Below, in pieces: positions 1 to 11,135 of a stretch of 64,000 nucleotides of DNA. The position numbers and the translations under genes are program-made. The DNA is taken from contig JAVHNS010000007.1 of NCBI GenBank assembly GCA_036872755.1, positions 186,001-250,000 on the forward strand, in the 5' to 3' direction. The notes under the pieces were generated by a model. It ran no database searches, was not told where the DNA came from, and saw nothing but the letters and a program-made list of their open reading frames with translations. Source of the stretch: Orbilia blumenaviensis (Eukaryota > Ascomycota > Orbiliomycetes > Orbiliales > Orbiliaceae). Within the stretch, counting starts at the first letter, position 1; each line of letters starts with the position of its first letter.

Positions 1-340
1 TCCGGCAAGTAGTTGCTGAGGCAGAGAGCGGTCGCTTAAGTTATCAGCTCTTTAGTCTTGCGCTGCTAGGCATACCGGCCAGCTAACCACCTAGTGAGTT
101 ACTTAAGCACCTCATCTACAGATCAGGCACGTGAAACGGTCACCCCCCAAAACATCCCCGCTACCCTGCCCTTGAGGTCTCGCGGACATTCCAATAATAT
201 TATTCCCCAACTAGTATCAACTGCATGCTGCTTTACAGCTTCACCAAAGTATCCCCATCCCAACACAATCTCAAACTATAGACCAGAGCATTCAACCTGC
301 AATCTCTCCCCCACTATACCCCTCCGCTAGTGACCTCAAG
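1..340. other. upstream region of the UBC13 gene
   Basis: No gene seen. The stretch directly upstream of the UBC13 start codon is C-rich and probably carries promoter and 5' leader. A 78-codon open frame inside it has no recognisable features and resembles no family I know. Confidence 0.5.
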
Positions 341-1046
341 ATGGCTCTACCAAAACGTATAATCAAGGAAACCGAACGCCTTGTCGCAGAACCGTAAGTT
401 CATTTCGCCCATACATTTGGGGCTTCTATATCTAACCAAAAATAAATAAATAAATAATAGAGTCCCCGGCATACAAGCAGTTCCCCACGATGACAACTTA
501 CGCTATTTCGATGTTTCAATACATGGACCGACGCAGTCACCGTATGAAGGAGGGGTGTTCAAATTAGAACTCTTCCTTCCGGAGGACTACCCAATGACCC
601 CGCCAAAAATCCGTTTCTTAACTAAGATATACCATCCAAACATTGATCGTTTAGGCCGAATATGCCTCGACGTTCTCAAAGGTAGCTCCTAGCTTTCCAG
701 ACCCTTTTCGATCATATATGCTGACCAAGCTATAGCGAACTGGTCGCCGGCGTTGCAAATACGAACGATTCTCCTCAGTATCCAGGCCTTGCTCGGTGCC
801 CCAAATCCAGACGACCCGCTTGCGAACGATGTTGCCCAGCGTTGGAAAGAGGACGAGCCGGGGGCTATCGCTACAGGTGGGTAAATCATTTACTATTTTT
901 TTTTTTTTTTTTTTTTTTCATATATCAACTACACTAGTATCGTAGACACATGCTAACCATGATACCTTGTACCCTCGGGGCCCTTTGTTTTTTTTTTTTT
1001 TCTACTTTTAGCTCGAGAATGGACCCAAACACATGCTGCACCTTAG
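341..1046 (+). CDS. UBC13: ubiquitin-conjugating enzyme E2 Ubc13 (UBE2N type)
   Basis: E2 enzyme that, with a Uev/Mms2 partner, builds Lys63-linked ubiquitin chains in post-replication DNA repair (family knowledge). Four exons: 341-393, 461-681, 736-876 and 1012-1046, giving 149 residues, the usual Ubc13 length. The UBC fold is complete: N-terminus [18 protein letters not shown], then the [18 protein letters not shown] core, the active-site segment GRICLDVLK with its catalytic Cys, and [20 protein letters not shown], which is diagnostic for Ubc13 rather than other E2s. The third intron contains two long T runs. The gene converges on the small gene at 1256-1664, 210 bp away. The ATG at 341 is the family start. 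Identity is very secure; splice phases all agree. Confidence 0.96.
896..1001. repeat. two poly-T tracts in UBC13 intron 3
   Basis: A run of 23 T (896-918) and a run of 14 T (988-1001) lie inside the last intron, the second just before the acceptor, where it acts as an exaggerated polypyrimidine tract. Homopolymers of this length recur throughout the window. Confidence 0.9.
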
Positions 1047-1255
1047 CTTTACGGCGGTGGAGAAAATATCATTGAGAACTGTGGGGGATCATTCTACATA
1101 TTTGTTCGTCACTAGCAAGCATCCTTTCAATACAACAAGGGGGCTGTCATCTTCATGGCCCTTATTATTATGACACGACTACCATATTCGTATTATTAGA
1201 CTTAGGATCCCCTTTTGCTCCGGATTGAGCTTAAACAAACAGGAACTCGCGGTAA

Positions 1256-1664
1256 TCACTCCTGATCCTGCTGTTGCTGTTGGAAGGTTGCGATTTTGGA
1301 TTCTATTTCGTCTCTCCGGGTGACGAGGGATTCTCTTGTCGCACGTAGGCTAAAGGAGTCAGTCAGCGTTAAATGTTATTTTGTTTGAAAGGTTCTGAGT
1401 CTTGTAGGCTCGAATGAGGATATGCAGATGCTAGTCAACGGCGGGTGCGCTTTTGTACCGGGAGATCTTGAGCGGAAGACTTTCTTCTTGGATTTGTTTG
1501 ACCTAGGAGTGCGTTTAGATAAATAGGATGCCATGGACGAGTGGGCGAGCGCGGTTGAGTACCTTTTGAGATTCCTCGAGATTGGCGCCGACCCAGGCCC
1601 CGCAGGCAGTGATGGTGGTGACTGCGACAGCTAGGATGCCTAATCTTGGGTTGAAGTTGGGCAT
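1256..1664 (-). CDS. small single-span membrane protein, unknown function
   Basis: I do not recognise this gene. A three-exon model (1664-1563, 1502-1459, 1349-1256) gives 79 residues with all splice phases consistent: exon 1 ends at codon 34, exon 2 adds 14 codons plus 2 nt, exon 3 runs to a TGA. The N-terminus MPNFNPRLG is followed by one hydrophobic segment (about residues 9-28), then a charged, probably helical tail (about 35-72) ending in a Gln-rich stretch encoded by CAG/CAA repeats. Size and layout resemble small mitochondrial inner-membrane or assembly proteins such as the Pet117 class, but the sequence does not match well enough to claim that. Its 3' end faces the UBC13 3' end. Confidence 0.62.
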
Positions 1665-2602
1665 AGTGGTGGAGAATCGGATAACCAAATACTCAGTACT
1701 TAGTATGCAGGTATGTATATATATGTTGCCTGCTTCGAATTTTGCGATATTCTCCGAGCTCGTGAGACCAAACTATGCAATGCAATGCATCAAGTGCTAG
1801 ATACCGACACTAGTGCTTTGTACCTTGGTTGATGCCGGGAAGCTAGTATGTACTGGTCCCGGATCCCATCTACTCGAGTTCCTTCGTAGATTTCAGTAAG
1901 TTAATTAGCTAAGAGGTAGGGTTCAGCAACCGATGCAAAACAGCTAATTTTTATGTTGTGTGGCTAACGAATAGGCGCAAGAGTATATAGAAGAGGACGA
2001 TATATATACTTTCTATCGATATGCTTCACTTACGGAGCAAGTTATCTCCAAAGCCACTTGCTTAGGTACTCGATAGCTTCAACTTATTACCTAAATACCT
2101 ACCTACTACCTAGGTACCTACCTACCTCTTACATGTCATGTAATGTAATGTACATTTTTTTTTCATTTTTATACAGATCCGAGATCACGTGATGAAGATG
2201 GACCAGTCAGGTGCGACGGACAGCAGGAACACAGGACATACAGGAGCCCATGGAAGAAGAAGACCACCACCTCCACTCCCACCTTCTCCTGCTATTGCTC
2301 CTGTTCCTCCAACCTCGCCATAGTCGGCCCTGCTTTCAGTTTTGCTCTTCTGTCCTCCAATTCCCACCCTCCTTTTTTTTTTTTCCCCTCCCACCCATCC
2401 GCATCCTTTCTGATAATTACCATACCGGCCATACGACGCAGGATATTTGAACTGTTGCTCAGCTCAGACACCCACATATCTAAAACCCGTTGAAAGGTAC
2501 GTATGTATTGCTGAAAGTGCAAACCAGCCTGACCTGTAATTTTAATTATCAGACTCATCGCCTCTCTGAAGACCAAAAAAAGAAGAGAACACATTTTTCT
2601 GA

Positions 2603-2640
2603 TCAGTCAGTCAGTCAGTCAGTCGGTCAGTCAGTCGGTT
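2603..2640. repeat. CAGT tetranucleotide microsatellite
   Basis: About nine units of CAGT/CGGT, slightly degenerate at the 3' end. Related CAGTC words continue to about 2760. Confidence 0.9.
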
Positions 2641-3063
2641 GGCCGGCCAGTCCAGTCAAACAGGCGTTTGGCGTCTACTCCCAGTTCCCAGGTCAGTCTG
2701 GCACTGCCAGCCAGTTGCTTTGGCTACGACTTTCTTAGTCAGTCGGCCAGTTGGGCACTGGGTTGGTGGAGTGACTTCAGTTGTGTTGTGGCGTACGCAG
2801 ACCCGGTCCAGGATCTACGCCGGCAGATTTGCTTTTTTTGCAGATGACTCAACACCAGAGACTTCAGGCTCCGCCAGCCAGTTTGCCTCCACTCGATGAC
2901 CACCATCTCCGCTCCTGCATCTTCCTCCTTCATATATAAACGAGAGGGCTCCGGGCTAATGCTAACTTCGATCAATCATAGAATATCATCATCACTCATA
3001 GCCCCACGCCCTCATACGTCTAAGAACCGACAAAGATTCATTAAAAAATAACTGCTATCCAAC

Positions 3064-3221
3064 ATGTCTGTCTGCTAGAAAAATCCCTTTCCGCCAACTA
3101 GAACTCCGCAATGATTTTCAAACCGAGCACTGAAGTTCCGGCCATTCCAACTGTTGACGCTCCTTTTGCCGCCACTGGAACAACCTCGTTTGCTATTTTC
3201 CTCTCACGATCTCTCCTATAA
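3064..3221 (+). promoter_or_regulatory. two upstream ORFs ahead of the cyclin
   Basis: The first uORF (3064-3078) is four sense codons and a stop. The second (3111-3221) is 36 codons beginning MIFKPST. Both lie downstream of the TATA-like element at 2933-2940 and upstream of the cyclin ATG at 3683, so a transcript starting near 2960 would carry both in a leader of about 700 nt. Whether the transcript starts there is inference. The 36-codon frame could instead be an unrelated short ORF. Confidence 0.35.
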
Positions 3222-3682
3222 ACTGCTCACCTTCACCTTCACCTACGTATTTTTGTTATTTTTCGATATAAGCAAAATCTTGTTTGCAAAAATCTGAATA
3301 TCTGATCATTCGTAACCGCTCGGTTCTTCATTTGCAACACGACCGGGAAGATCGATTATCAGTATTGGAGGACAGCCTCAAGTTTAGTCTCACCGTCTTA
3401 CTTCTTCTTCTTCTTCCTCTTCCTCTTCCTCTTCTCGTCTATACTTTGATATCTTGATATCTACCTTTTTTTATTACTATTTCTGCTCTTTCCTTCTTCT
3501 TCTCTTCTTTTAGCGTCGTGTTGTCACCCCCTCCCCTTCCCGATTTTGTTCCGCCGTGTCGCCAAAAGTGCATTTGGTTGGAGTCATCGATATTCCCGCC
3601 CCCCCGGAGACCCCCCCGGGACGACATATAATACGTCTGTAATACAGATCTCTAAATCGCCCCCCCCCAGCCACCCCACAAC

Positions 3683-5731
3683 ATGCTCCAGGGACCCATA
3701 GTATATTCGTCTCTTGACCACAGACGGTTTCTGCCCCTCGAATCGTCCTATCTCTCTACAGCTTCACCATCCTCTACATCGCACTCTAGTAGTTGCGATG
3801 ATTCTATACATTCATCATCGCCACCATCATCCTTCGACTCTCCAACTTCAACTAAATTTTTAACCTTGTCTGACCGCCTCCCACCCTCTCTTTCAACAGT
3901 TTCTTCATCTTCATCCTCATCGTCGCAATATTCTCCTGCATCTCGTGCTTCTTCCGCCACGTCGGTTGATCTCGCGTCTCCATATAGTCATATTGGTTCT
4001 GAAGACTCGTCAAGTGAATATGATACTCCACGTCGCATTAATGCGGCCGCTGAGGCCGCGTTGAAACATGCCTCAAACTTACAAAAGCAGGCTTCTTCTG
4101 CGCAGCCTCTGCCAAAGGAGCAACTCCAAAATCCACGGCGAACAAGGAGACTTTTAGAAGCCCAAGATGCCAATCCCGTCGGCCCCCAGCTTATTGTTGC
4201 TGCTCCTCCACCTCTTGTTCGACAGGCTGACCGGAAAGTCAACTTTGTCGATAACCTCGTCGGTAAGATGCCAATCCTCTCCGTTCGCCTTTCACGAGCC
4301 CTATAGTTGACGCCATGCCTTGCTTTTTGCGCTGCCCCGCCAAAAGACACCGCCGCACAGATTGTTGAAGCCATCTGGCCATCTTCCATGATGCAGAAGT
4401 CCTGCGAACCGTCGCTGGGTAGGGTTTTACCCTTAAGAACCTTTATCCAGGAGACGTTGCGGAGATCACGCACTTCGTATTCCACACTGCAGGTAGCTCT
4501 TTACTATCTGTTCGTGATCCGGGCCTTTATCCCGATCGATGAAGCTGCTCTTCATCTATCAGAATCTTGCCCTGACATTAGAGCTTTGCAATGTGGAAGA
4601 CGTATGTTCTTGGCTGCTCTAATACTTGCTTCCAAGTACTTGCAGGATAGAAATTATTCCGCCCGCGCATGGAGTAAAATATCCGGCCTGAACATTACGG
4701 AAATAAATGCAAACGAGCTGGCGTTTCTGACGACAGTGAACTGGAAACTGCACATATCGGATCATATATTCGATAGATGGACTAAGATAGTCTTGAAGTG
4801 CACGCCTACAACGTCAATATTACCAGCTAAAGCCCCTGCTCTTTGCAGCTTTGCCTCCAACAACAAGTGGATTCGCATATTTTCGCGGTTAAACTGCTCC
4901 CTGGACTTGCTCGTCCTTGAGGATATGCTTAACGAAGAATCGCCTGTTGTTCACTGCTCGGAACCAAAGCTCGCTGACTCGCAAAATATTGGCTCTGGGG
5001 ATTCGGAAGCCTCGGTTCCAAGTTTTGCCGCTTGCCCCGGGAAGATCAATTCTATGGCGTTTGCCTTGGCAGCGCCCATGGTAAGCCGTGGTATGTGCAA
5101 CGAGAACATGCCCCCGAGATCTTCTTCATCTTGCGATGAGAGAGTGCCAGCTCGTTGTTCGCGTAAATCTTCTCTATCGGTCTGTGAAACCCTTGACTCT
5201 TGTCAGATGGATGTTTCCGTGAGCGAAAGTTCTATGCCTTGTTCTTCCGCTCTTCGCAGCTTGTCTCGTTCTTCAGATAAGCTGGCAATCGTGGTCGACC
5301 CGAGGCAGCTTGGCAATACATCGAGCAGGGGCGCCGGTCCAGTTCAAGTACCGCCTGTACGAGAACAGGTTCTCGGAAACGCTCGAGTGGAGCCGAGACG
5401 CACGGTTTCCGCATCTACCGCTGCCGTCACACCGTCGTTTTCTGGGAAGAACCGTAAGCGTGGCAACGAGACTCCTGTCGCATCTCGTCACCAGAAGAAA
5501 CAAAAGGATAGACTTGGCGAATTTGACGCTCAAAAGGTGTCAGAGCCTGTTGTTCCTTCTGGTCTTACTCCGCAGATGCGACAGATGAACACCAACTTTT
5601 CGATATCTGGGAAGAAAGGGAACGGACTGCGGATGAGCATTAATCCGGGACTCTCAATGTCAGCGTCCCATGGGCAAATGATGAGGCCGAGCACCGGCCA
5701 AAGGTCCATGGGCCATGTTGTTTACGGCTAA
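3683..5731 (+). CDS. Pcl/Pho80-type cyclin
   Basis: Predicted regulatory subunit of a Pho85-like cyclin-dependent kinase, of the filamentous-fungal Pcl1/PclA kind (family knowledge). Two exons, 3683-4262 and 4347-5731, 654 residues. The intron end at 4346 is chosen because it joins the NFVDNLV segment to DTAAQIVEAIWP in phase; the earlier AG at 4306 would hit a stop. Residues 1-190 are Ser/Thr/Pro-rich and low complexity. The cyclin box follows (about 195-350), with LPLRTFIQETLRRSRTSYST, ALQCGRRMFLAALILASKYL and NELAFLTTVNWKLHI. The C-terminal 300 residues are disordered, with basic clusters such as KNRKRGN and RHQKKQK that could be nuclear localisation signals. It is preceded by an upstream region with uORFs, suggesting translational control. 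Confidence 0.88.
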
Positions 5732-6682
5732 CCTAAGGTCCACACACGAATAATCATGTGGTTTATACGTTGGAGAATTGAGCCCCACCTTATCGGATCA
5801 ATAGAACTTGGGTTCCAGCCTCGAGGGGCGGCCCGACTAAGCATTTAATTGCTAGTGTTGCGGTTGCACCTCGGTTGAGACTTTTGCTCTTGGTGTATCA
5901 CGATCGGGAAGGTGTCATTATCCTGATAGTATGACTCTTAGACCTGTCGGTGGCCGAAGACGAGTCATAGTCCCCCCCTTGAATCCTTCGATTTCTTGGA
6001 AGGGTGTGAGCATTCTCTTATAATATTCCAATCCTCGTTTGCTTTTTGGTTGACTGCATATGATACCCAAGCGGCGCTCTTGGCGAGGGAGTAATCGTGT
6101 TTTGATTGACAGCCCTTTCCTGTCCTTTCCCTGCTTCAGCTATATTTTCTATCTTTCGCCAGCTATTTCTTTGAGCAAGCCTTCTTTCATTCATTCTTTC
6201 TTTTTTGTTCTTTTTTTTTTTTTTTTTTTTTTTAGTACCTTCTAGGTTCATCGGAGTCACGGAAGGTAAAGGTTTGGAAAGATAGATTGGTCAGTGTTTA
6301 CGCCCTGGCCCGAAGTCCTTTGTTTTATGGCTCTGCAAAGGCTTGTATACGTAGTCTCCAATATCAAATATGAATTTAGTAGAACCATTGTATATTGTAA
6401 TCCTTAAGCATGGAATTTGAAACGAAGGGCTTGTAGACACAGTAAAGAAGAAAGAACGGAGGGAAGGAAGGAAGGAAGGGGAAGAAGAAAATCCTCAAGG
6501 ATCAATCCACACTTCTCCGTCGCCTTCATCTTCGTCTATGCAATAGACCGGATATTCGATCCTTTTCCTAGCCCAAGTCGGATATTTTCTTCCATCACGG
6601 AATTCGAAACGGACAAAAACTCGCATGCACGCTGGTTTAGCCTCCCCACGTCAGTTTCTTCAAACTAGGTTCGAATTCCGTA
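5732..6682. other. intergenic region between cyclin and NAA50-like gene
   Basis: No gene seen. It contains a 23-T run (6211-6233), a purine-rich GAAGGAAGG tract near 6450-6490 and, at its 3' end, a perfect inverted repeat listed separately. Short open frames here are low complexity. Confidence 0.6.
6597..6681. repeat. perfect 12-bp inverted repeat adjoining the NAA50-like start codon
   Basis: The left arm ACGGAATTCGAA (6597-6608) is the exact reverse complement of the right arm TTCGAATTCCGT (6670-6681). They are separated by 61 bp, and the right arm ends one base before the ATG at 6683. It could be a paired operator-like site or an mRNA hairpin that masks the start. Direct observation; function unknown. 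Confidence 0.7.
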
Positions 6683-7435
6683 ATGCCTGACCCCCCTCTC
6701 CCCCCAGAGCCACGGCCATTTTTGTCCTGGCCGTCACCAACGTCGGCTTCGTCGGCGGATGCCCAACCCAGAGAGGCAGGATCCTGCTCAACAGCCCTGC
6801 AAATCACCAGGTTGCCCCCGAATGTGTCAATACGCGCCCCAACGAAAGCCAATGTGCCCCTTCTCAAACGCATAAATTCACTTCTCCTGCCGGTGTCTTA
6901 CCCGGAGAATTTCTATCGCGAGATCCTGCAGAATTCTGAAAGCGAGGCCCTGACCAGACTCGCGTTCTACGATGAGGAATGCGTCGGCGGTATCAGATGT
7001 CGGCTTGAAACTGCGGCCGAGTATCAAGCGGGCTTGGAAAGATTGGATACGGTGGATACCTATGGTGGCTCAAGGATCCTGAAAGCAGTTGCCAACCATA
7101 AGGCCAATGGCAGTGACGGAGACAACTATCCTAAAAGAAAAATATATATTATGACATTGGCAGTGCTTTCGCCTTACAGGTCTCTTTCTATTGGAAGCCA
7201 TCTTCTGGACTACATCCTGTCCGTTGCGGCTAAGGAACCAACCATCGATGCGGACCTTGCGTACGCCCATGTTTGGGTGTCCAATGATGGCGCATTGGAA
7301 TTCTACCGCAAGCAAGGCTTTGAGGTGGACAGCGGGCCGGTAGTACGCGACTATTATCGTCGGCTTGAGCCTCGAGATGCAAGATTGGTTTCCCGAAGAA
7401 TCAGAATCACAGAACCTCGCTCTGAGAAAAACTGA
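6683..7435 (+). CDS. GNAT-family N-alpha-acetyltransferase, NAA50-like
   Basis: Single-exon gene, 250 residues. Residues 45-225 form a GNAT acetyltransferase domain: a first strand around VSIRAPTKANVPLLKRIN, LPVSYPENFY, which matches the substrate-binding LFPVxY-type motif of Naa50, then IYIMTLAVLSPYRSLSIGSHLL, which carries the acetyl-CoA loop (R/QxxGxG/A class, here RSLSIGS), and a final HVWVSNDGALEFYRKQGFEV. Naa50 acetylates N-terminal Met residues on nascent chains near the ribosome (family knowledge). The N-terminal 40 residues are Pro/Ser-rich and probably disordered, so a downstream start cannot be excluded. The acetyl-CoA loop is a little degenerate compared with RRxGIG. Confidence 0.85.
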   Translation: MPDPPLPPEPRPFLSWPSPTSASSADAQPREAGSCSTALQITRLPPNVSIRAPTKANVPLLKRINSLLLPVSYPENFYREILQNSESEALTRLAFYDEECVGGIRCRLETAAEYQAGLERLDTVDTYGGSRILKAVANHKANGSDGDNYPKRKIYIMTLAVLSPYRSLSIGSHLLDYILSVAAKEPTIDADLAYAHVWVSNDGALEFYRKQGFEVDSGPVVRDYYRRLEPRDARLVSRRIRITEPRSEKN

Positions 7436-7722
7436 TAGGTCCCAGGATGAGCAGGAGTGTAATTAGAGATGTTAGTCTTGTATTTGTATTGGGCACCATG
7501 CATAGTTAAGTGTGCATAGCTAAAATAGGTACTCAGAAAGTACTTAAAAAGTAAGTACTTATATGGTACTGCTATCGCGTAACTCCAACCAAATTTACTG
7601 GTCAATCGAAATCACAACTGCACACCATCGTCATAATTTTTATCATCTCCACACCCTCACCGCCAGAAACCCCTCCTCCTCCCCCGCCGTAGGTACTTAA
7701 GTAAGAAGCAGTAACCTACTCG

Positions 7723-10133
7723 ATGGAGGCAGCTCGGAAGCGAAAATTTCAGGAAACCAGATCTACGAATCATGGAAAGGCGCCACCCGAAAAACGTCGA
7801 AAGCGTCAAGATGCACGGGAAATTTCTTTTCAGACATCGGAAAACGCTTTTCGGGACGGCCAATTTGACCCGGTTTCATTTGTTAACTCGAGGGAATATG
7901 AGATCAAGAGCCTTCTCCGCTCTATGAATAATTCCAAGTAAGGCCACGGCTACTACTACGACAGCGTTTAAACGGCTGCTAGCACTACAAGAATGGCTGA
8001 CGCCGGATGGCATTGTATTGTTATCTAGAAATGCACAACGAAAACGTGCTTTTCAAAGCTTGCCTCGTGAACTGCGGCGCCGCACTGCCGCTCATAATCC
8101 GAGCCGGGTTCCCAAACGTGTGCGGGAAACTGCCCGCAAAGAAGTATGACAGGCAGATGCTACCGAGACTGAACAATTGACTGAAATATCCGGCTTAGTT
8201 CGCTGAAGACAACACTACGATCCCCAAAAAGCGTCGCGACTATCGCCCCAATGCCCGGCGCTTGAATGCAAACCAGTTACGAATGCTCTCAACTCGAACG
8301 AACAAGCCCGAAACGGCTTTCAAGCCCCAACTAGCGTATACGAGGAAATCTATTGGAACCCGGTCACACATGATGCCGAAGTCTTCCAGGTACCGAAAAC
8401 GCCAGCGGCATAAGACATGGCTTCCAACTCATATATGGTGCGCTAAACGAGCACGGATGGTGTGTAAATGGGGGTTCTCGCTTGCTGAGACCCCGAACTT
8501 AAAGTCATATCGCCCAACCTACAGAGCGGCGACCCGTGATGGCTGCATAGCTGTTGATACAAGCTATTATGCTACGATATTGCTGGAAGGTCGAGAGGGG
8601 GATCTAAAGCGGTCGCTTCTGAAGTTCCTCCCTCCCCGTGATTTGGCTGTAGTTGGAAGAAGTGTGGTTTCTGGCGAATTGGCCCGGTCAACTTGGATGT
8701 TTGAAGAAGGTCAGTGGCCTAACGGGGCACTTGCGCCTATACATATATTTTGGTGTCCGAACGAGCCGTTGGATGCGGCCAAAGAGCAACACCAAAACTT
8801 GCGGAAAGTAGTGCTGAGAGTCCATCCATCCTCATGGGAGGAAGTATGGAGTGTCGCTAAGGCGTGTACTGCAGCTTCAAACTGCACATGCAAGAGCCTA
8901 CGATTCGAAGTCGGGTCTATCGGGCTGGTCGGCCCGCGAACTGCAGATATATTGCGGATTCTACTAAGTTCGAGTCTTGATTTCGAGAGTATGGCCATCG
9001 ATAAGGTAACGAACGGCAGCGGGATAGATCCTCGGCTCAGTTCCTTTTATCTCCGGGGCCAGATTCCAGGATCACATTTGCTCGAAAATCTAGCTACTAA
9101 CCCTACAGCAAATCTCTTCAATACGAAATACCGGAATGCATCCGTCAGGGCACAGGTTTCACAGAAGACTCTGAATTCGCGAGTTTCAAGGTTGGTTTCA
9201 GGGAATGCCACTGGGTCTGTATCTGACAATTCAATCCCGTTCGTCTTGGTGCGAGAAATTGCGGGAACGCGGGCAGATTCAGACTCTCCCGGTTCCAAAT
9301 ACCCTTCGTTTCATCGTTGGAGTATACTTCTGCCATGGAAGTGGGTTCGTCCATTCTGGTTGGTTCTCATGCGTATAAACGGCGTGCGGTTGGGAGGCCT
9401 AAAAGAGCTAGAACAACTCACCCTTGAAGGTGGACTTGGTCACTTCCCGACTGATTTCCCTTCTACAAATGCTGGAAGAGCAGAGGCGCTGGCAAGGGAC
9501 CAGACGCGATTGGACTTGGTCAAGCGGCGGAGTACGATGAAAACGAAAACATCAAGCAAAAGGAATAAATCGGCAGCGTCAGCCGGTACTGAGATTGGCT
9601 CTTGCTACCCATGGAAAGAGGTTTTCAAGGAAAATAGTAACCTTCACAAAGCACTTACGACCTGGCAGTTGACTCCCGATTTGGTGCGTCTTTTCTGGAA
9701 AAGCCCGTGGAGCACATTGCCGCCATCGATTTCCAGTGGCATATTCGCGGCACACATCCGAATATACGGGCGTGGGAGTATATATTCCAACGCTCTCGTC
9801 TACAACTTTTCAGGTCCAGAGGCGAAACCAATCCTACACACACTGCTTCAACATACACGAGATGGAAAACCCGTTGACAATATTCTGGAAAAACTGAAAA
9901 TAGGAGAAACCCTAGCAGTGGGTACGGGTGATACAGCGTTTTGCCTCGCTGGGTTTGTTATTCGCGGCAATTTCGGGTTTTGCGAAGCCGCTCCAGTTGC
10001 GATTGCAGCTCTCGCGTGGTCGAAAGTTTACCAAGGCGAAGCAAGCAGTGATCGGGACTCCTTCGGCGGGTGGTGTATCCTGCAGAACAAGGACCGCGGA
10101 ACTAGGCGTTTAGCCCAATGGACTGCAATCTAG
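7723..10133 (+). CDS. POP1: RNase P/MRP protein subunit Pop1
   Basis: Largest protein of the nuclear RNase P and RNase MRP ribonucleoproteins, needed for tRNA 5' processing and pre-rRNA cleavage (family knowledge). Three exons, 7723-7937, 8029-8143 and 8199-10133, giving 754 residues. The Pop1 signature spans the first splice sites: AFQSLPRELRRRTAAHNPSR, followed by a basic RNA-binding region and TWLPTHIWCAKRARMVCKWG, the conserved W-x-x-T-H-x-W-x-A-K-R block. The POPLD domain appears around residues 490-540 (PWKWVRPFWLVLMRINGVRLGGL). The C-terminal part, including GFCEAAPVAIAALAW, is the usual Pop1 tail. It is somewhat shorter than yeast Pop1. It lies head-to-tail between the NAA50-like gene and GNA1, 287 bp after the first. 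Confidence 0.93.
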
Positions 10134-10467
10134 AAATCTGCGTTTGTTCTTTCGAGGCATTGCACTCCATGCAGGTACCCACGAATTAGTTAGCGTGATC
10201 TACGTAATGGCTTGTTCAGACCTTCCTATAGGTTGAACGCAAACGGCAGTTCCACCAACCCCAACTCACTTAGTAAATATCAGTAACTAGACCTGTATTT
10301 TTTCCCATAAACATCTCACGGAACCTCCTGTGGGCAATAGACACCATTGTAGCTCCGAAAACTATAATCTACTAGAAATAAATTACCGAGATTTCAGAGG
10401 TATTCAGCTGGAGCTATTTTTATAACAACCACCGAAAAGAAGCAAGGAAAAGGAAAGGAAACCAGAT
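10134..10467. other. POP1-GNA1 intergenic spacer
   Basis: 334 bp serving as POP1 3' end and GNA1 promoter/leader. An A/G-rich stretch directly precedes the GNA1 start. Nothing else seen. Confidence 0.6.
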
Positions 10468-11135
10468 ATGACGAAAGCTGCTTCACTCCCCTCCGAAATC
10501 ACTTCCGCTCTCCCGTCTGGATATACGATTCGGGAGCTCCGAAAGACGGACAAGTCGGAGGTTCTGTCGGTCCTTGCGGTCCTCACCACCGTTGGTGAGA
10601 TTACGGATTCCGACTGGGATGAACGATTCGAGTATATCTCAAAACATGACGACACGTATACTATACTTTGCATCGTCGACGATAAGGGAAAGGTCTGCGC
10701 TACAGGCAGTCTTATCGTGGAGAGAAAATTGTTAGCCCCAACCCTGTCAACATCCCGGATTTTGATCAAAGACCAGTTCGACGGCTAACTATGCAAATCA
10801 ACTTGTGATCGGGGGTGGGTAGCATCCGCAACTGTGGACTTGTAGGCCATATCGAGGATATCGCGGTTGCAAAGGATCAACAGGGCAAGAAACTTGGGCT
10901 GCGGATGATCAATGCATTAGACCATATTGCGGAGAAGGCGGGGTGTTACAAGGTTGGTTAATATCCCCCGAAAAATTACAAATTCTATCACGGACACTGT
11001 TACTATGAATTGAGCTGACATGGCTATTTTATACGGCAGTCGATTCTCGACTGTTCGGAAAGCAACAGGGGGTTCTACGAGAAATGTGGCTTCAAGTTCG
11101 CTGGAATCGAGATGGCCCACTACTATAATAAATAG
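10468..11135 (+). CDS. GNA1: glucosamine 6-phosphate N-acetyltransferase
   Basis: Transfers acetyl from acetyl-CoA to glucosamine 6-phosphate in the UDP-GlcNAc pathway that feeds chitin and glycosylation (family knowledge). Three exons, 10468-10730, 10823-10952 and 11040-11135, 162 residues. Motifs follow the family order: LTTVGEITDSDWDERFEYI near residue 45, VERKF at the first splice junction, then GHIEDIAVAKDQQGKKLGLR with the acetyl-CoA loop (QGKKLG), and SILDCSESNRGFYEKCGF with the catalytic-region Tyr. The first donor (GTTAGC) is not the consensus but is the only site that keeps the conserved VERKF-IRNCG-VGHIEDIA continuity. It converges on the eL24 gene. Confidence 0.95.

Larger units (their letters stand above)
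1665..3682. promoter_or_regulatory. divergent intergenic region upstream of the small membrane protein and the cyclin
   Basis: About 2 kb between divergently transcribed genes. It holds a TACCTA-rich tract at 2090-2130, a CAGT repeat at 2603-2640, a TATATAAA box-like element at 2933-2940, two small upstream ORFs (3064-3078 and 3111-3221), a CTT-rich pyrimidine tract at 3401-3437 and a poly-C run near 3661. No protein-coding gene of normal size is visible. The pyrimidine tracts near the cyclin start look like a fungal core promoter or leader. Confidence 0.5.

Noticed and set aside
3988..4485. 165-codon minus-strand frame across the cyclin intron
   Set aside because: Antisense shadow of the cyclin exons and intron; no independent coding signal.
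6660..6685. tRNA-like B box (GGTTCGAATTCC)
   Set aside because: No matching A box, acceptor stem or cloverleaf can be formed; the word is explained by the inverted repeat near the NAA50-like start.
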